Part shown: positions 10,425 through 18,568 of the stretch, piece after piece | Layout: the number at the start of each line of letters is the position of its first letter | Position numbering within the stretch: position 1 is the stretch's first letter | Assembly: GCA_964368645.1 (NCBI GenBank) | Contig: CAYJBY010000016.1 | Coordinates: 1 to 64,000 of the forward strand | Length of the DNA stretch: 64,000 nt | Direction: 5' to 3' | From: JAEDHM01 sp964368645 | GTDB taxonomy: Bacteria > Bacillota > Clostridia > Christensenellales > CAG-1252 | Position numbers and translations under genes: made by a program | Notes under the pieces: generated by a model | What the model was told of the DNA's origin: nothing | Seen by the model: the letters and a program-made list of their open reading frames with translations, nothing else | The model's database searches: none

Positions 10425-10454
10425 TAAAAAAAGCTCCGAAACTCGGAGCTTTTC
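10425..10454 (-). terminator. Terminator of rpsF-ssb-rpsR operon
   Basis: Read on the minus strand: AGCTCCGAGTTTCGGAGCT followed by a run of seven T. It is 13 bp beyond the rpsR stop codon. Confidence 0.85.
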
Positions 10455-10466
10455 GTTAAGCAAAAA

Positions 10467-10745
10467 CTAATCTCTGTCTGCGTCGGTGAAGGGCAGTAAA
10501 GCCATTATTCTGGCTCTCTTGATAGCGATTGCCAATGCTCTCTGATGCTTAGCGCATACGCCGCTAGTACGTCTGGGAGCTATCTTACCGCTTTCGGAGA
10601 TAAACTTTCTCAACTTTCTAAAATCCTTATAATCGATATCATTTACCTTATCGACGCAAAAGATGCAAACCTTTTTCTTGGCAGGCTTTCTGGCAGGACG
10701 CTTTGCATTCTTGTCGTCAGTGGGTTTCGTTGTGCTGTTAAACAT
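10467..10745 (-). CDS. rpsR: 30S ribosomal protein S18
   Basis: Small-subunit ribosomal protein that binds together with S6 in the platform of the 30S subunit. The conserved core is clear: DYKDFRKLRKFISESGKI, then RRTSGVCAKHQRALA and IKRARIMALLPF. Cys residues in CIFC and CAKH hint at the zinc-binding (C+) form of S18. The start at 10745 is preferred because AAGGAG lies seven bases before it; an ATG two codons upstream is too close to that site. Last gene of the operon with rpsF and ssb, 18 bp after ssb. Confidence 0.97.
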   Translation of the reverse strand: MFNSTTKPTDDKNAKRPARKPAKKKVCIFCVDKVNDIDYKDFRKLRKFISESGKIAPRRTSGVCAKHQRALAIAIKRARIMALLPFTDADRD

Positions 10746-10763
10746 AAACATTCTCCTTATTAA

Positions 10764-11129
10764 TTAAAACGGAAGCCCGTCATCAATGGGCTTCATCTCA
10801 CCCAGCAATTCTTCGTCATTGCTTCCCTTGGAGCTCAAGAACTGAACCTCGTCCGCCACTATCTCGGTGATATACTTCTTGGTGCCGTCGAGGGCGTCAT
10901 AGGAGCGAATCTGGATACTGCCGGCAACAGCCGCTTTGCTACCCTTTCTCAAGAACTTGCCGCAATTCTCGGCCTGACCTCTCCACACGATGATGGGGAG
11001 AAAATCGGTCTCGTTATTGCCGAAACGTCTTGTAATAGCAAGGGTAAACTTACAAACGGCAACACCGTTAGTAGTTGTGCTGACCTCGGGATCTTTGGTT
11101 AGATTGCCAATCAAAAACACTCTATTCAT
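10764..11129 (-). CDS. ssb: Single-stranded DNA-binding protein
   Basis: Binds and protects single-stranded DNA in replication, repair and recombination. The OB-fold opens with MNRVFLIGNLTKDPEV and includes FTLAITRRF and the strand pattern around DFLPIIVWRGQAENC. The C-terminus ends in DDGLPF, the acidic tip that recruits partner proteins. At 121 residues it is shorter than many Ssb proteins because the disordered linker is nearly absent. AGGAG lies before the ATG. It sits between rpsF and rpsR, the standard order. Confidence 0.96.
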   Translation of the reverse strand: MNRVFLIGNLTKDPEVSTTTNGVAVCKFTLAITRRFGNNETDFLPIIVWRGQAENCGKFLRKGSKAAVAGSIQIRSYDALDGTKKYITEIVADEVQFLSSKGSNDEELLGEMKPIDDGLPF

Positions 11130-11142
11130 AACAAACTCCTAC

Positions 11143-11430
11143 TTAATTGTCTTTTCTCGTTACCATAAAACGAATTACGCCGTCACTGATTCTCATCTGA
11201 CGCTCTAATTCTGCGGGAACCGTAGAGTCGCCGTCGAAGTTCATAAGTGTGTAAAAACCGGAAGTCTTATAATTGATAGGGTAAGCGAGTTCTTTGTCGC
11301 CCCACTTGTCAACGGTGGTTACTTCGCCACCCATACCGGTGATTACAGCCGCAAACTTGTCAACCAGCGCGTTCTTGTTCTCCTCGGTTAATTCCGAATC
11401 GAGAATGTAGAGTACTTCGTACTTGTTCAT
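11143..11430 (-). CDS. rpsF: 30S ribosomal protein S6
   Basis: Small-subunit ribosomal protein that pairs with S18. The 95-residue product begins MNKYEVLYILDSELTEE and contains GGEVTTVDKWGDKELAYPI and the final MRISDGVIRFMVTR, all typical of S6. The frame runs open 54 codons further upstream, but the ATG at 11430 has a full AGGAGGT site six bases before it, and only from there does the protein match the family. First gene of the rpsF-ssb-rpsR operon. Confidence 0.97.
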   Translation of the reverse strand: MNKYEVLYILDSELTEENKNALVDKFAAVITGMGGEVTTVDKWGDKELAYPINYKTSGFYTLMNFDGDSTVPAELERQMRISDGVIRFMVTRKDN

Positions 11431-11505
11431 AGCTATACCTCCTTTTGGACTAATTGATTTTCCACTCGGGAAAATAAGGAAATGCGGAAGACCGCAAGTT
11501 ATTGA

Positions 11506-11534
11506 ATTATACAATAAGAAAATTATATTGTAAA
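11506..11534 (-). promoter_or_regulatory. Promoter of rpsF operon
   Basis: Minus strand: TTTACA, 17-nt spacer, TATAAT. The predicted leader is about 70 nt, long enough to host ribosomal-protein autoregulation, but I could not assign a known leader motif. Confidence 0.75.
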
Positions 11535-11648
11535 GCGATTTCCGCAGTTTTTCGGCAATTTGCCCACAAAATAAATAAGTACGGGGGCGCAAAAGGGAAA
11601 TAAAACCGACTAATAGGCGATGGGGCGAAGTATATTTTCGGATTTTTC

Positions 11649-11678
11649 TTGACTTATTACGGGGCGTTAATGTATAAT
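11649..11678 (+). promoter_or_regulatory. Promoter of greA-lysS
   Basis: TTGACT, 18-nt spacer, TATAAT, followed by TTAGGAGG just before the greA start. It diverges from the rpsF promoter. Confidence 0.8.
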
Positions 11679-11736
11679 CTACAAAACAGAAATGTTTTTA
11701 ATAAAACAAGGTACGTAGTACCTTAGGAGGTATGAT

Positions 11737-12210
11737 ATGGCGGTAGAAATTATTCTCACCAAGGACGGATACAAAAAGTTGGAGGACGAGCTTGACCATC
11801 TGATTAAGGACGAACGCGGCAAAGCGGCGGAGCGTGTCAAGATAGCGAGAGAGTTCGGCGACTTATCCGAGAATGCAGAGTATGACGCGGCGAAAGAGGA
11901 TCAGGGACGTTTGGAAGCGAGAATCAACGAGATAGAAGCCACGCTTAAATACGCCACCGTAATCGACGACAGCGATATAGACCTGACCGTAGTCAACGTA
12001 GGCTGTACCGTTAAGCTGTACGACGAGGATATGGACGAAGAAGTTACCTATAAGCTGGTAGGTGCGGCGGAAGCCAACTTCAGCGAGGGTATGATTAGCA
12101 ACAAGTCACCTTTGGGCGAGGCAATACTCGGTCATAAGGCAGGCGAAAGAGTCGAAATCAAGGCTCCCTCAGGAGCGTTTTTCTACAAAATACTTAATAT
12201 TACAAAGTGA
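11737..12210 (+). CDS. greA: Transcription elongation factor GreA
   Basis: Rescues backtracked RNA polymerase by stimulating cleavage of the transcript 3' end. The 157-residue protein has the usual two parts: an N-terminal coiled coil with the acidic tip DLSENAEYDAAKEDQ (about residues 46-60), and a C-terminal FKBP-like domain with SPLGEAILGHKAGE (about 129-142). The ATG has TAGGAGGT upstream. The stop codon overlaps or abuts the start of lysS, so the two are co-transcribed, an arrangement common in Bacillota. Confidence 0.97.
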   Translation: MAVEIILTKDGYKKLEDELDHLIKDERGKAAERVKIAREFGDLSENAEYDAAKEDQGRLEARINEIEATLKYATVIDDSDIDLTVVNVGCTVKLYDEDMDEEVTYKLVGAAEANFSEGMISNKSPLGEAILGHKAGERVEIKAPSGAFFYKILNITK

Positions 12211-12215
12211 GCACT

Positions 12216-13730
12216 ATGGACGAACAGAAGAAAGATTTACAGGGCGAGGTTGCCGAGGAGATAACCGAAGAGCAACGTAACGAGATACGAGCAGGCAGAC
12301 TGGAGAAGCTTCGCGCTTTGCAGGCGGCAGGCAACAATCCTTTTACCGAGGTCAGATACGACAAGACGCATTTGGCGGATCAAATTGCGGCGAACTTCGA
12401 TACGTTGGAGAACAGCGAAGTTGCGGTTGCAGGTCGTATGGTAAGCCGCCGTATTATGGGTAAGGCTTCCTTTGCCAACCTTTTGGACGGCTCGGGCAAC
12501 GTACAGTTTTACATCAGACGCGACGACGTGGGCGAGGAGGCTTACGCCGCCTTTAAGACCTACGATATCGGCGATATTTTAGGCGTGCAGGGCACCGTTT
12601 TCAAAACGCATACAGGCGAGATCAGTATCCACGCAAGCAGTATCAAGCTTCTGTCGAAATCCCTTTTGCCGTTACCCGAAAAGTATCACGGCTTGAAGGA
12701 TATGGATCTTAGATACCGTCAGCGTTACGTGGACTTAATCGCTAATCCCGAGGTTAAGCGCACCTTTATCGCACGTAGCAAAATCGTCAGCGGTATCCGC
12801 GAATATCTTGACAAGGCAGGCTTTATCGAGGTGGAAACTCCTATCCTCAACACCATTGCCGGCGGCGCGTCTGCAAGACCTTTTGTCACTCACCACAACA
12901 CCTTGGATATAGATATGTATATGCGTATCGCCCCCGAGCTTTACCTCAAGAGATGTATAGTCGGCGGCTTTGAAAAGGTTTACGAGATGGGCAGACAGTT
13001 CCGTAACGAGGGTATGGATATTAAGCACAATCCCGAGTTTACAACTATGGAGCTGTACTGGGCATACGTGGATTACAACGCAATGATGGACATTACCGAA
13101 AAGCTGATTAAGCACAGCGCAATGAAGGCAATCGGCACGCTGGAGATAGAGTATCAGGGCAAGGCAATCAGTCTGGACGGCAGTTGGAAAAGACTTCCCA
13201 TGGCGCAAGCCGTCAAGGAGTATTCCGGCATAGATTTTATCGGCAAAACGACGGAAGAGGTTTACGCACAGTGCGCCGCCAAGGGCATTAAGCTGGAGCC
13301 TAACCTGTCTTGGGGCAAGGCGATGGCGGAGCTTTTCGACGAGTTCGTGGAAGACAACCTCATTCAGCCTACCTTCATAATCGATTACCCTGTGGAGATT
13401 TCTCCTCTTGCCAAGCGCAAGCCCTCCGATCCTACCTTAACGGAAAGATTCGAGGTCTTTATCAACGGTTGGGAATTCGGCAACGCGTTTTCCGAATTGA
13501 ACGATCCCGTTGACCAGAGAGAGCGTTTTATGGCACAGGCTAAGGAAAGAGCCGGCGGCGACGACGAGGCGCAAATGACGGACGACGATTTCGTCAACGC
13601 GTTGGAGTACGGTATGCCCCCTACGGGCGGCTTGGGTATAGGCATCGACCGCTTGGTTATGCTGCTTACCGACAGCGCCAGTATCAGGGACGTTCTGCTG
13701 TTCCCCACAATGAAACCAATTGCAAAGTAA
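12216..13730 (+). CDS. lysS: Lysine--tRNA ligase, class II
   Basis: Attaches lysine to tRNA-Lys. The N-terminal OB-fold anticodon-binding domain contains VAGRMVSRRIMGKASF. The class II core shows motif 1 around VETPILNTIAGGASARPF, motif 2 FRNEGMDIKHNPEFTTMELY and motif 3 GLGIGIDRLVMLL, and the family-typical end DVLLFPTMKP. The length of 504 residues is normal. No clear Shine-Dalgarno is present: either the ATG at 12216 is used or a GTG at 12207 that overlaps the greA stop as GTGA; translation is probably coupled to greA either way. Confidence 0.96.
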   Translation: MDEQKKDLQGEVAEEITEEQRNEIRAGRLEKLRALQAAGNNPFTEVRYDKTHLADQIAANFDTLENSEVAVAGRMVSRRIMGKASFANLLDGSGNVQFYIRRDDVGEEAYAAFKTYDIGDILGVQGTVFKTHTGEISIHASSIKLLSKSLLPLPEKYHGLKDMDLRYRQRYVDLIANPEVKRTFIARSKIVSGIREYLDKAGFIEVETPILNTIAGGASARPFVTHHNTLDIDMYMRIAPELYLKRCIVGGFEKVYEMGRQFRNEGMDIKHNPEFTTMELYWAYVDYNAMMDITEKLIKHSAMKAIGTLEIEYQGKAISLDGSWKRLPMAQAVKEYSGIDFIGKTTEEVYAQCAAKGIKLEPNLSWGKAMAELFDEFVEDNLIQPTFIIDYPVEISPLAKRKPSDPTLTERFEVFINGWEFGNAFSELNDPVDQRERFMAQAKERAGGDDEAQMTDDDFVNALEYGMPPTGGLGIGIDRLVMLLTDSASIRDVLLFPTMKPIAK

Positions 13731-13742
13731 AAATCACGGAAA

Positions 13743-13766
13743 TTGCGGTTAATCCGCAACTTTTCG
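13743..13766 (+). terminator. Weak terminator after lysS
   Basis: TTGCGG, five-base loop, CCGCAA, then CTTTTC. The T-run is short. Confidence 0.55.
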
Positions 13767-13821
13767 GTTTGTGGAGTCAATTGCCGCAAGCCTTACGATA
13801 TTGATAACAAACGGAGAATGT

Positions 13822-14310
13822 ATGGAAAAGATAGCGAGGTTTTACAAGGTCAGCCGCGGCGAGTTTGAAAAGGACTGCGCGGCACAGGGAATAACCGCCG
13901 ATTACGAGGCTGTGGTCTTACCCTCAAGAGCGACCTGCGGCAGTGCAGGTTACGATTTTTATCTGCCCTGCGCACTTAGCCTGCAATCGGGCGAAAGCGC
14001 GGTTATACCCACGGGAATAAGGGCGAAAATCGCCGAGGGCTGGGTGCTTGCTATTTTCCCGAAAAGCGGTCTTGGATTTAAGTACAGACTGCGTTTGGAC
14101 AATACCGTGGGAATTATCGACAGCGACTATTACAACTCGGACAACGAGGGGCATATAATGGCGAAGCTGACCAACGAGGGCGCGAAACCCTTGGAACTGC
14201 CCTCGGGTAAAGGCTTTTGTCAGGGCTTATTCCTTCCCTTCGGCATAACCGAGGACGATGAGTGCGACGGCGTGCGCAACGGGGGATTCGGTTCCACGGA
14301 TAAGAGATAA
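13822..14310 (+). CDS. dut: dUTP diphosphatase
   Basis: Hydrolyses dUTP to dUMP and pyrophosphate, keeping uracil out of DNA. The trimeric dUTPase motifs are readable in order: motif 1 CGSAGYDFYLP, motif 2 PKSGLGFKYRL, motif 3 with the catalytic Asp in VGIIDSDYYN, motif 4 GKGFCQGLFLPF and motif 5 RNGGFGSTDKR. A 162-residue product from ATG 13822 with GGAGA upstream fits the family; the open frame extends to a GTG at 13771 without a site. Motif 3 is followed by NSDNEGH where many dUTPases have a shorter turn, resembling clostridial and phage-related forms. It stands alone between two terminators. Confidence 0.9.
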   Translation: MEKIARFYKVSRGEFEKDCAAQGITADYEAVVLPSRATCGSAGYDFYLPCALSLQSGESAVIPTGIRAKIAEGWVLAIFPKSGLGFKYRLRLDNTVGIIDSDYYNSDNEGHIMAKLTNEGAKPLELPSGKGFCQGLFLPFGITEDDECDGVRNGGFGSTDKR

Positions 14311-14315
14311 AATAA

Positions 14316-14337
14316 GCGGTAAAAAACCGTTTTTTAT
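14316..14337 (+). terminator. Short terminator after dut
   Basis: CGGT, loop of A residues, ACCG, then TTTTTT. The stem is short, so efficiency is uncertain. Confidence 0.5.
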
Positions 14338-14361
14338 CCTGCTGTAATCTAAGAATGGGTA

Positions 14362-14391
14362 TTGACAAGGAGACCATTTTAAGTTTATACT
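14362..14391 (+). promoter_or_regulatory. Promoter for acidic membrane protein gene
   Basis: TTGACA, 18-nt spacer, TATACT. The GTG start at 14445 with AAGGAGG lies 53 bp downstream. Confidence 0.75.
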
Positions 14392-14444
14392 AATAAGTGT
14401 ATGTAACTCGGCGTAATTAGCGTCGGGGAAAAGGAGGATACAAC

Positions 14445-16748
14445 GTGGCAGAGGTTAAAAAGGCACCGGTCAAAAAGCCGGCACCGGCCAAAAAAAGCGG
14501 TGTCCCCGTAAAAACGGCTCCCGTAAAGAAAAAAGGCACTCCGAAAACTCCCGAACAGATTAAGGTCGCTAAGGAAGCGACGAAAATCAGCGCGTCTCTT
14601 AATATGGACGACGCTTTTGTTCCCGATATTCCTGAGCTTGAGCTTGCCGATACGGCAATTACAGAGAGCGTACACGGCTTGGACGACGTACGTGACGTTT
14701 CCGGTTTGGAAATAGTTGACGCAGAGACGCTTACCTCGGACGATATTATCGCCGAGGCTCCCGACGTTGAGCTTGCCTCCGACATAATTCCCGACGTTTC
14801 CGATATAGTTGACGATATAGCTCCCACGTTCACTGACACTGTTGCCGAGGAGACGGCACCCGTTGCGGCGCCTATCGAGGCACCCGTCGAGATTCCCGTT
14901 CTTCAGGACGAAACGCCCGTTGAGATTCCCGTTGCGGCAGAGGACGAAACGCCCGTCGCGGCTCCCGTTCTTCAGGACGTACCCGTTTTCGACGCGGCAG
15001 AGCTTCAGCCTGCTTCTGACGAGGACGTTAAGGCGGTTATACAAGACGACGAATTTGACATAGAGCCCAGCGTCAAGCCTTCCGAGGATACCTTGGGGCT
15101 TACCGACTTGGCTTACGACGTGGAAGTTCCCAGCTATGCAGAAGCAAAGGCTGACCTGAACGAAGCCGAAGGGAGCGAGAGTTTTTCCGCTCATTTGGCT
15201 GATGACGAGTTTGACGTTGCGATAGACGAGTCCATTATTCCCGACGTGGCAAAAGAGGACGATTTCAGCGGTTTGGACGAGCTGATTAACGCCGCAGTCA
15301 AGACGGAGGAAACAGCAGTAGCTTCTCCGATGGATACGGCGGAGGAGAGCGCAGTCGCATACGACGAGGTTCAACCTCCTGTAATCGAACAGAAGGTTAT
15401 CGAGCCTATTTACGAGGAACGCAAGCCGCTGATTCCCAATACTCCCGAATTTGACGCGGTAGATGCGGAACTGCCTGATTTGCACGAGCTGCCCGAGGAC
15501 GTAACCGCACCTCCGATAATAGAAGAGACGGCACCCGTCGATCCCAAGGTACTTGAGACGATAGGGGATTGCGATAACGAGTTCGACCGACCTACCTACT
15601 GGGCTAAGGAAGGCTCGGCGGAATGGGAAAAGAAACAAAAAGAAGAGCAAACGGAAGAGAAAAAGCACGCTTTTGAAAAGAAGAAGAAAAAGAAGGAAAG
15701 ACTTGAGGAGGTCGCCGATTTGACTGATAAGACTATTAACGAAACAACTCAACCGATTGCCGAAACCGCGGCTTTCGATAAGAAGTTCATCGATGACATA
15801 GACGTTGCGGCAACAACCCGTTCCTTTGACGACGCTCCCGCATTGGAGGAAGCCCCTGCTTTAGAGGAAGAGCCTTTATCCAAGCCTGCTATGCCCTTAG
15901 AGGACGAAGTGTTTGAGGCACCCGAGGCGACTGCCGTACCCGTTGAGGCGATGGCGGAACAACAGATACTTGAAGAGGTAAATCCGCAGACGTTCGGCGC
16001 GGCTCAGACCATTGTTGCCCCTGCTGCTCCTCAAATCCAAATCGTGCAGACTCCTGCGCAGGTAATCAATCTTACCGCAGGCGTTGAGGCGAAGCAAAAG
16101 CAAAAGCGTCCCGAACTGGTTTTCAGCAAGAAGGACAAGAAAATCAACGACAAGGCGCGTAAAAAACTCCGTCTTGACGATGACGAGATATTCTACGATA
16201 ACAGCTACGCCGACGGTTACGTATTAGCCGACGACGAGTTCGTAATCAGACGTTATAACTGCATCAAGGTCAACAAGGCGGACGGCAAGGTCACGCTGAC
16301 CAACAAGAGAATGCTGTTTAACACAGCGGAAATGATGGAAATCCCCGTTGACCAGATTACCACCATACGCAGTGCGAAATACACGGAAGTCAAGGGTATT
16401 AAGCTGTTGTTCTCCTTAATATTCATCGCCGCGTGCGCGTTCGCGTTCGTGTTCGATTTCAAGCCCCTTATAGATAAGAACTGGCTTATTTACCTGATAT
16501 TGGGCGTAGGCGGCTTGCTGGGCTTAATCGGACTGATAATGTTTATCGGTTCCTTCCGCAAGAATTTTGCCTTGGCGTTTTACGTAAAGGCGCAGGATCA
16601 GTTCGCCACCTTCGGTTCAAAACGCAAAAAGAAGGAAGGCGCGTTAATCAGCTCCTTCGTAAGAGCCAGCGGCGGTGCGGATTTTGAGAAATTCCGCAGA
16701 GAAATCGGCGCGTTGATAATTCAGGCAAAAGAGAATACCTTTGAATGA
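14445..16748 (+). CDS. Acidic, largely disordered membrane protein with a PH-like domain
   Basis: 767 residues, not recognised. Residues 1-45 are rich in Lys, Ala and Pro, histone-tail-like. Residues about 45-540 are a long acidic stretch full of Asp, Glu, Pro, Val and Ala, with a basic interruption (EEKKHAFEKKKKKKERLEE) near 405. From about 580 a folded part begins: DDEFVIRRYNCIKV and KVTLTNKRMLF and VDQITTIRSAKY, the strand order of a bacterial PH (YdbT/bPH) domain. Two hydrophobic helices follow at about 655-676 and 679-700, and a cationic C-terminal tail. GTG start with AAGGAGG seven bases before it. I infer a membrane protein whose long acidic arm lies in the cytoplasm; the role is unknown. 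Proline-rich acidic arms of this kind can act as scaffolds. Confidence 0.75.
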   Translation: MAEVKKAPVKKPAPAKKSGVPVKTAPVKKKGTPKTPEQIKVAKEATKISASLNMDDAFVPDIPELELADTAITESVHGLDDVRDVSGLEIVDAETLTSDDIIAEAPDVELASDIIPDVSDIVDDIAPTFTDTVAEETAPVAAPIEAPVEIPVLQDETPVEIPVAAEDETPVAAPVLQDVPVFDAAELQPASDEDVKAVIQDDEFDIEPSVKPSEDTLGLTDLAYDVEVPSYAEAKADLNEAEGSESFSAHLADDEFDVAIDESIIPDVAKEDDFSGLDELINAAVKTEETAVASPMDTAEESAVAYDEVQPPVIEQKVIEPIYEERKPLIPNTPEFDAVDAELPDLHELPEDVTAPPIIEETAPVDPKVLETIGDCDNEFDRPTYWAKEGSAEWEKKQKEEQTEEKKHAFEKKKKKKERLEEVADLTDKTINETTQPIAETAAFDKKFIDDIDVAATTRSFDDAPALEEAPALEEEPLSKPAMPLEDEVFEAPEATAVPVEAMAEQQILEEVNPQTFGAAQTIVAPAAPQIQIVQTPAQVINLTAGVEAKQKQKRPELVFSKKDKKINDKARKKLRLDDDEIFYDNSYADGYVLADDEFVIRRYNCIKVNKADGKVTLTNKRMLFNTAEMMEIPVDQITTIRSAKYTEVKGIKLLFSLIFIAACAFAFVFDFKPLIDKNWLIYLILGVGGLLGLIGLIMFIGSFRKNFALAFYVKAQDQFATFGSKRKKKEGALISSFVRASGGADFEKFRREIGALIIQAKENTFE

Positions 16749-16770
16749 GACAGAGCTGAAAAGCATAACC

Positions 16771-16800
16771 GAAAGAAAGTCCGAGCGGCTTTCTTTTTTG
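16771..16800 (+). terminator. Rho-independent terminator
   Basis: CGAAAGAAAG pairs with CTTTCTTTTTT across a small GC hairpin (CCG/CGG). It lies about 25 bp after the acidic membrane protein gene. Confidence 0.75.
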
Positions 16801-16882
16801 TGAAATAAGCACTGTGAGAGCATAAAAAGTGACAGAGCGCAAAAAAATGCGTGTATTTATACTTTTTTTAACAAATATATGG

Positions 16883-16888
16883 TAAAAT
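16883..16888 (+). promoter_or_regulatory. -10 box of a probable leaderless gene
   Basis: TAAAAT ends seven bases before the ATG at 16895, so transcription would begin at or next to the start codon. No clear -35 box and no Shine-Dalgarno site. Confidence 0.5.
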
Positions 16889-16894
16889 AGAACT

Positions 16895-17680
16895 ATGAAG
16901 AAAACAGTTTTGCTGATGATAGCCTTATTAACGGTTTTAACCCTGCTCCTGCCGACGGTGGGCTGTAAGGATAAGGAAGACGATACGGTTTATACCGTAA
17001 CTTTCGATACTGCGAAATACGAGTTTGTCACCCGTCCTGCCGACCAGACGGTCAAAAGCGGCGACACGGTAGCAGAGCCTGTTATAGACGTTCAGGTATC
17101 GGACGGCTACGCTATTTATTGGTGGGACAGCTTAACGCTGGAGAAGTACGATTTTTCTCAGCCTGTTCACAGAAATCTTGACCTCGTTATGGATCACGAG
17201 GCGTTGAGCTACACGATAAGCTACGATTATCCTGAATGGGCTGACTTCGCGCAGGACGCTGTTTTCACATCTTCCTACGTTGCCTATACCGAGGTGAAAT
17301 TGCCCTTTGTGGATACCACTAAGATAAAGAAGGGTTACAACGACACAGGCTGGCGCAACAAGCTCACGGAAGAGAAAATCGGTTATATACTGGAGGACGA
17401 CGTGTTTTACGGCGCGTTGGAGTTGGAATGGACCTACGAGTACATTCAGTACGGTATTACCTATTATAATTTAGACGGCGCGGTTAATCCTAATCCTGCC
17501 TATTATTCGGTGGATATGGGTACTTTGCCGCTTCAAGCGCCCGTGGCGGTGGGACGCACCTTTTCCCATTGGATTTGGTCGGACAGCTCCACTAGCCCGA
17601 AAATAGGCGAAAGGGTTGAAAATATTCAGTTCAAAACACCGTTCAAGCAGATTCTGCTTTACGCGGTGTGGACAGACTAG
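16895..17680 (+). CDS. Lipoprotein with InlB-type (Flg_new) repeats
   Basis: 261 residues. The N-terminus is a lipoprotein signal: MKKT, a hydrophobic core and the lipobox PTVGC with Cys24. The mature part contains beta-repeat units of the Listeria-Bacteroides (Flg_new/InlB B) type: YTVTFDTAKYEF with a following WWDSLTLEKYDFSQP, and at the C-terminus QYGITYYNLDGA, then HWIWSDSS and ILLYAVWTD. Such repeats are common in surface proteins of gut Clostridia. It would sit on the outer face of the membrane. The next gene starts 12 bp later, so they share a transcript. The transcript may be leaderless (see the -10 box just upstream). Confidence 0.8.
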   Translation: MKKTVLLMIALLTVLTLLLPTVGCKDKEDDTVYTVTFDTAKYEFVTRPADQTVKSGDTVAEPVIDVQVSDGYAIYWWDSLTLEKYDFSQPVHRNLDLVMDHEALSYTISYDYPEWADFAQDAVFTSSYVAYTEVKLPFVDTTKIKKGYNDTGWRNKLTEEKIGYILEDDVFYGALELEWTYEYIQYGITYYNLDGAVNPNPAYYSVDMGTLPLQAPVAVGRTFSHWIWSDSSTSPKIGERVENIQFKTPFKQILLYAVWTD

Positions 17681-17692
17681 AGGGAGGTTAGA

Positions 17693-18562
17693 ATGAACGT
17701 CAACGAGAAAGTCGAACAAATGAGAAAGCTCGCAATACCTATGGTTATCGTATATGCCGTTTTGATAATAACGGCTACGGTGCTGTCATACTTCAGCGGA
17801 GCCGCGACGTTAGCCGCGGACGTATTAACCGTTATCGGCTTTATTCCGCTTTTAGCGGTGCTAGTATTCGCATACTACGTTTCCTACGGCACAACGGCTG
17901 TAAGGGCTTTCCGCTTTATCGTCATAGCCTACGCGGCACAGCTCGTGGACGCGCTGTTGATACTTCTGGTGGACTTCTTCCACGCTTTGGAGATTTTGGG
18001 CATTATAGAATTACTGGTTATGGTGGTGGAGGTCGTATTCATCGTAATGGGCTTTACCAATCTTTACCGCTCTATGCGTTATGATCCCAACTTCTACCGC
18101 GACAATAGCTTGAGAGCCTTTATATGGACTACGGTTGGCGTTATAGTGCTGAAAGTTATTTTGACGAAGGTATCGGGATATATCTCCGACTATATCGAGC
18201 TGGGCAGGGCGGCGGATATACTCAATTACGTGTTTACGGCAATTATCGCGGCAGGCAACTTTGCGGCACAGCTTATGCTTGCTCTATTCGTCAAGAATTA
18301 CCGCTTGGATCCTGCTGTACCCTTCCGTTACGTCGAGCGTAAAAGAACGGGCGGCGGCGGCTTCGGGGTTACACCGGACGAAAGCGCGTTCCGCAATCAT
18401 TACGGCGGCGGCGCAAGCGACGGCGGTTCGGATTCCGCAGACGATCCCTTCTCCGACTTGGGTGAGGGCGACGGCAACGGCAATACCGGCTATGATAATC
18501 GCAAGGACGATAACGACGGCAGGAACGGCGGAGACAGATTTAACGACGACCTGTTTAATTAA
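17693..18562 (+). CDS. Polytopic membrane protein with Gly/Asn/Asp-rich tail
   Basis: 289 residues, family not recognised. About six to seven transmembrane helices fill residues 12-215, for example IPMVIVYAVLIITATVLSY, VIGFIPLLAVLVFAYYV and LLVMVVEVVFIVMGFTNLY. The last ~65 residues are hydrophilic and disordered, rich in Gly, Asp and Asn. GGGAGG precedes the ATG. The gene lies 12 bp after the lipoprotein and 6 bp before holB. Co-transcription with holB is likely by position, but a functional link is not implied. Confidence 0.75.
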   Translation: MNVNEKVEQMRKLAIPMVIVYAVLIITATVLSYFSGAATLAADVLTVIGFIPLLAVLVFAYYVSYGTTAVRAFRFIVIAYAAQLVDALLILLVDFFHALEILGIIELLVMVVEVVFIVMGFTNLYRSMRYDPNFYRDNSLRAFIWTTVGVIVLKVILTKVSGYISDYIELGRAADILNYVFTAIIAAGNFAAQLMLALFVKNYRLDPAVPFRYVERKRTGGGGFGVTPDESAFRNHYGGGASDGGSDSADDPFSDLGEGDGNGNTGYDNRKDDNDGRNGGDRFNDDLFN

Positions 18563-18568
18563 TCCATA

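Noticed and set aside
14385..15752. 455-codon open frame on the minus strand
   Set aside because: It lies wholly antisense to the acidic protein at 14445; codon usage of Glu/Asp-rich genes leaves the opposite strand open. The product is an implausible Arg/Leu/Cys-rich string.
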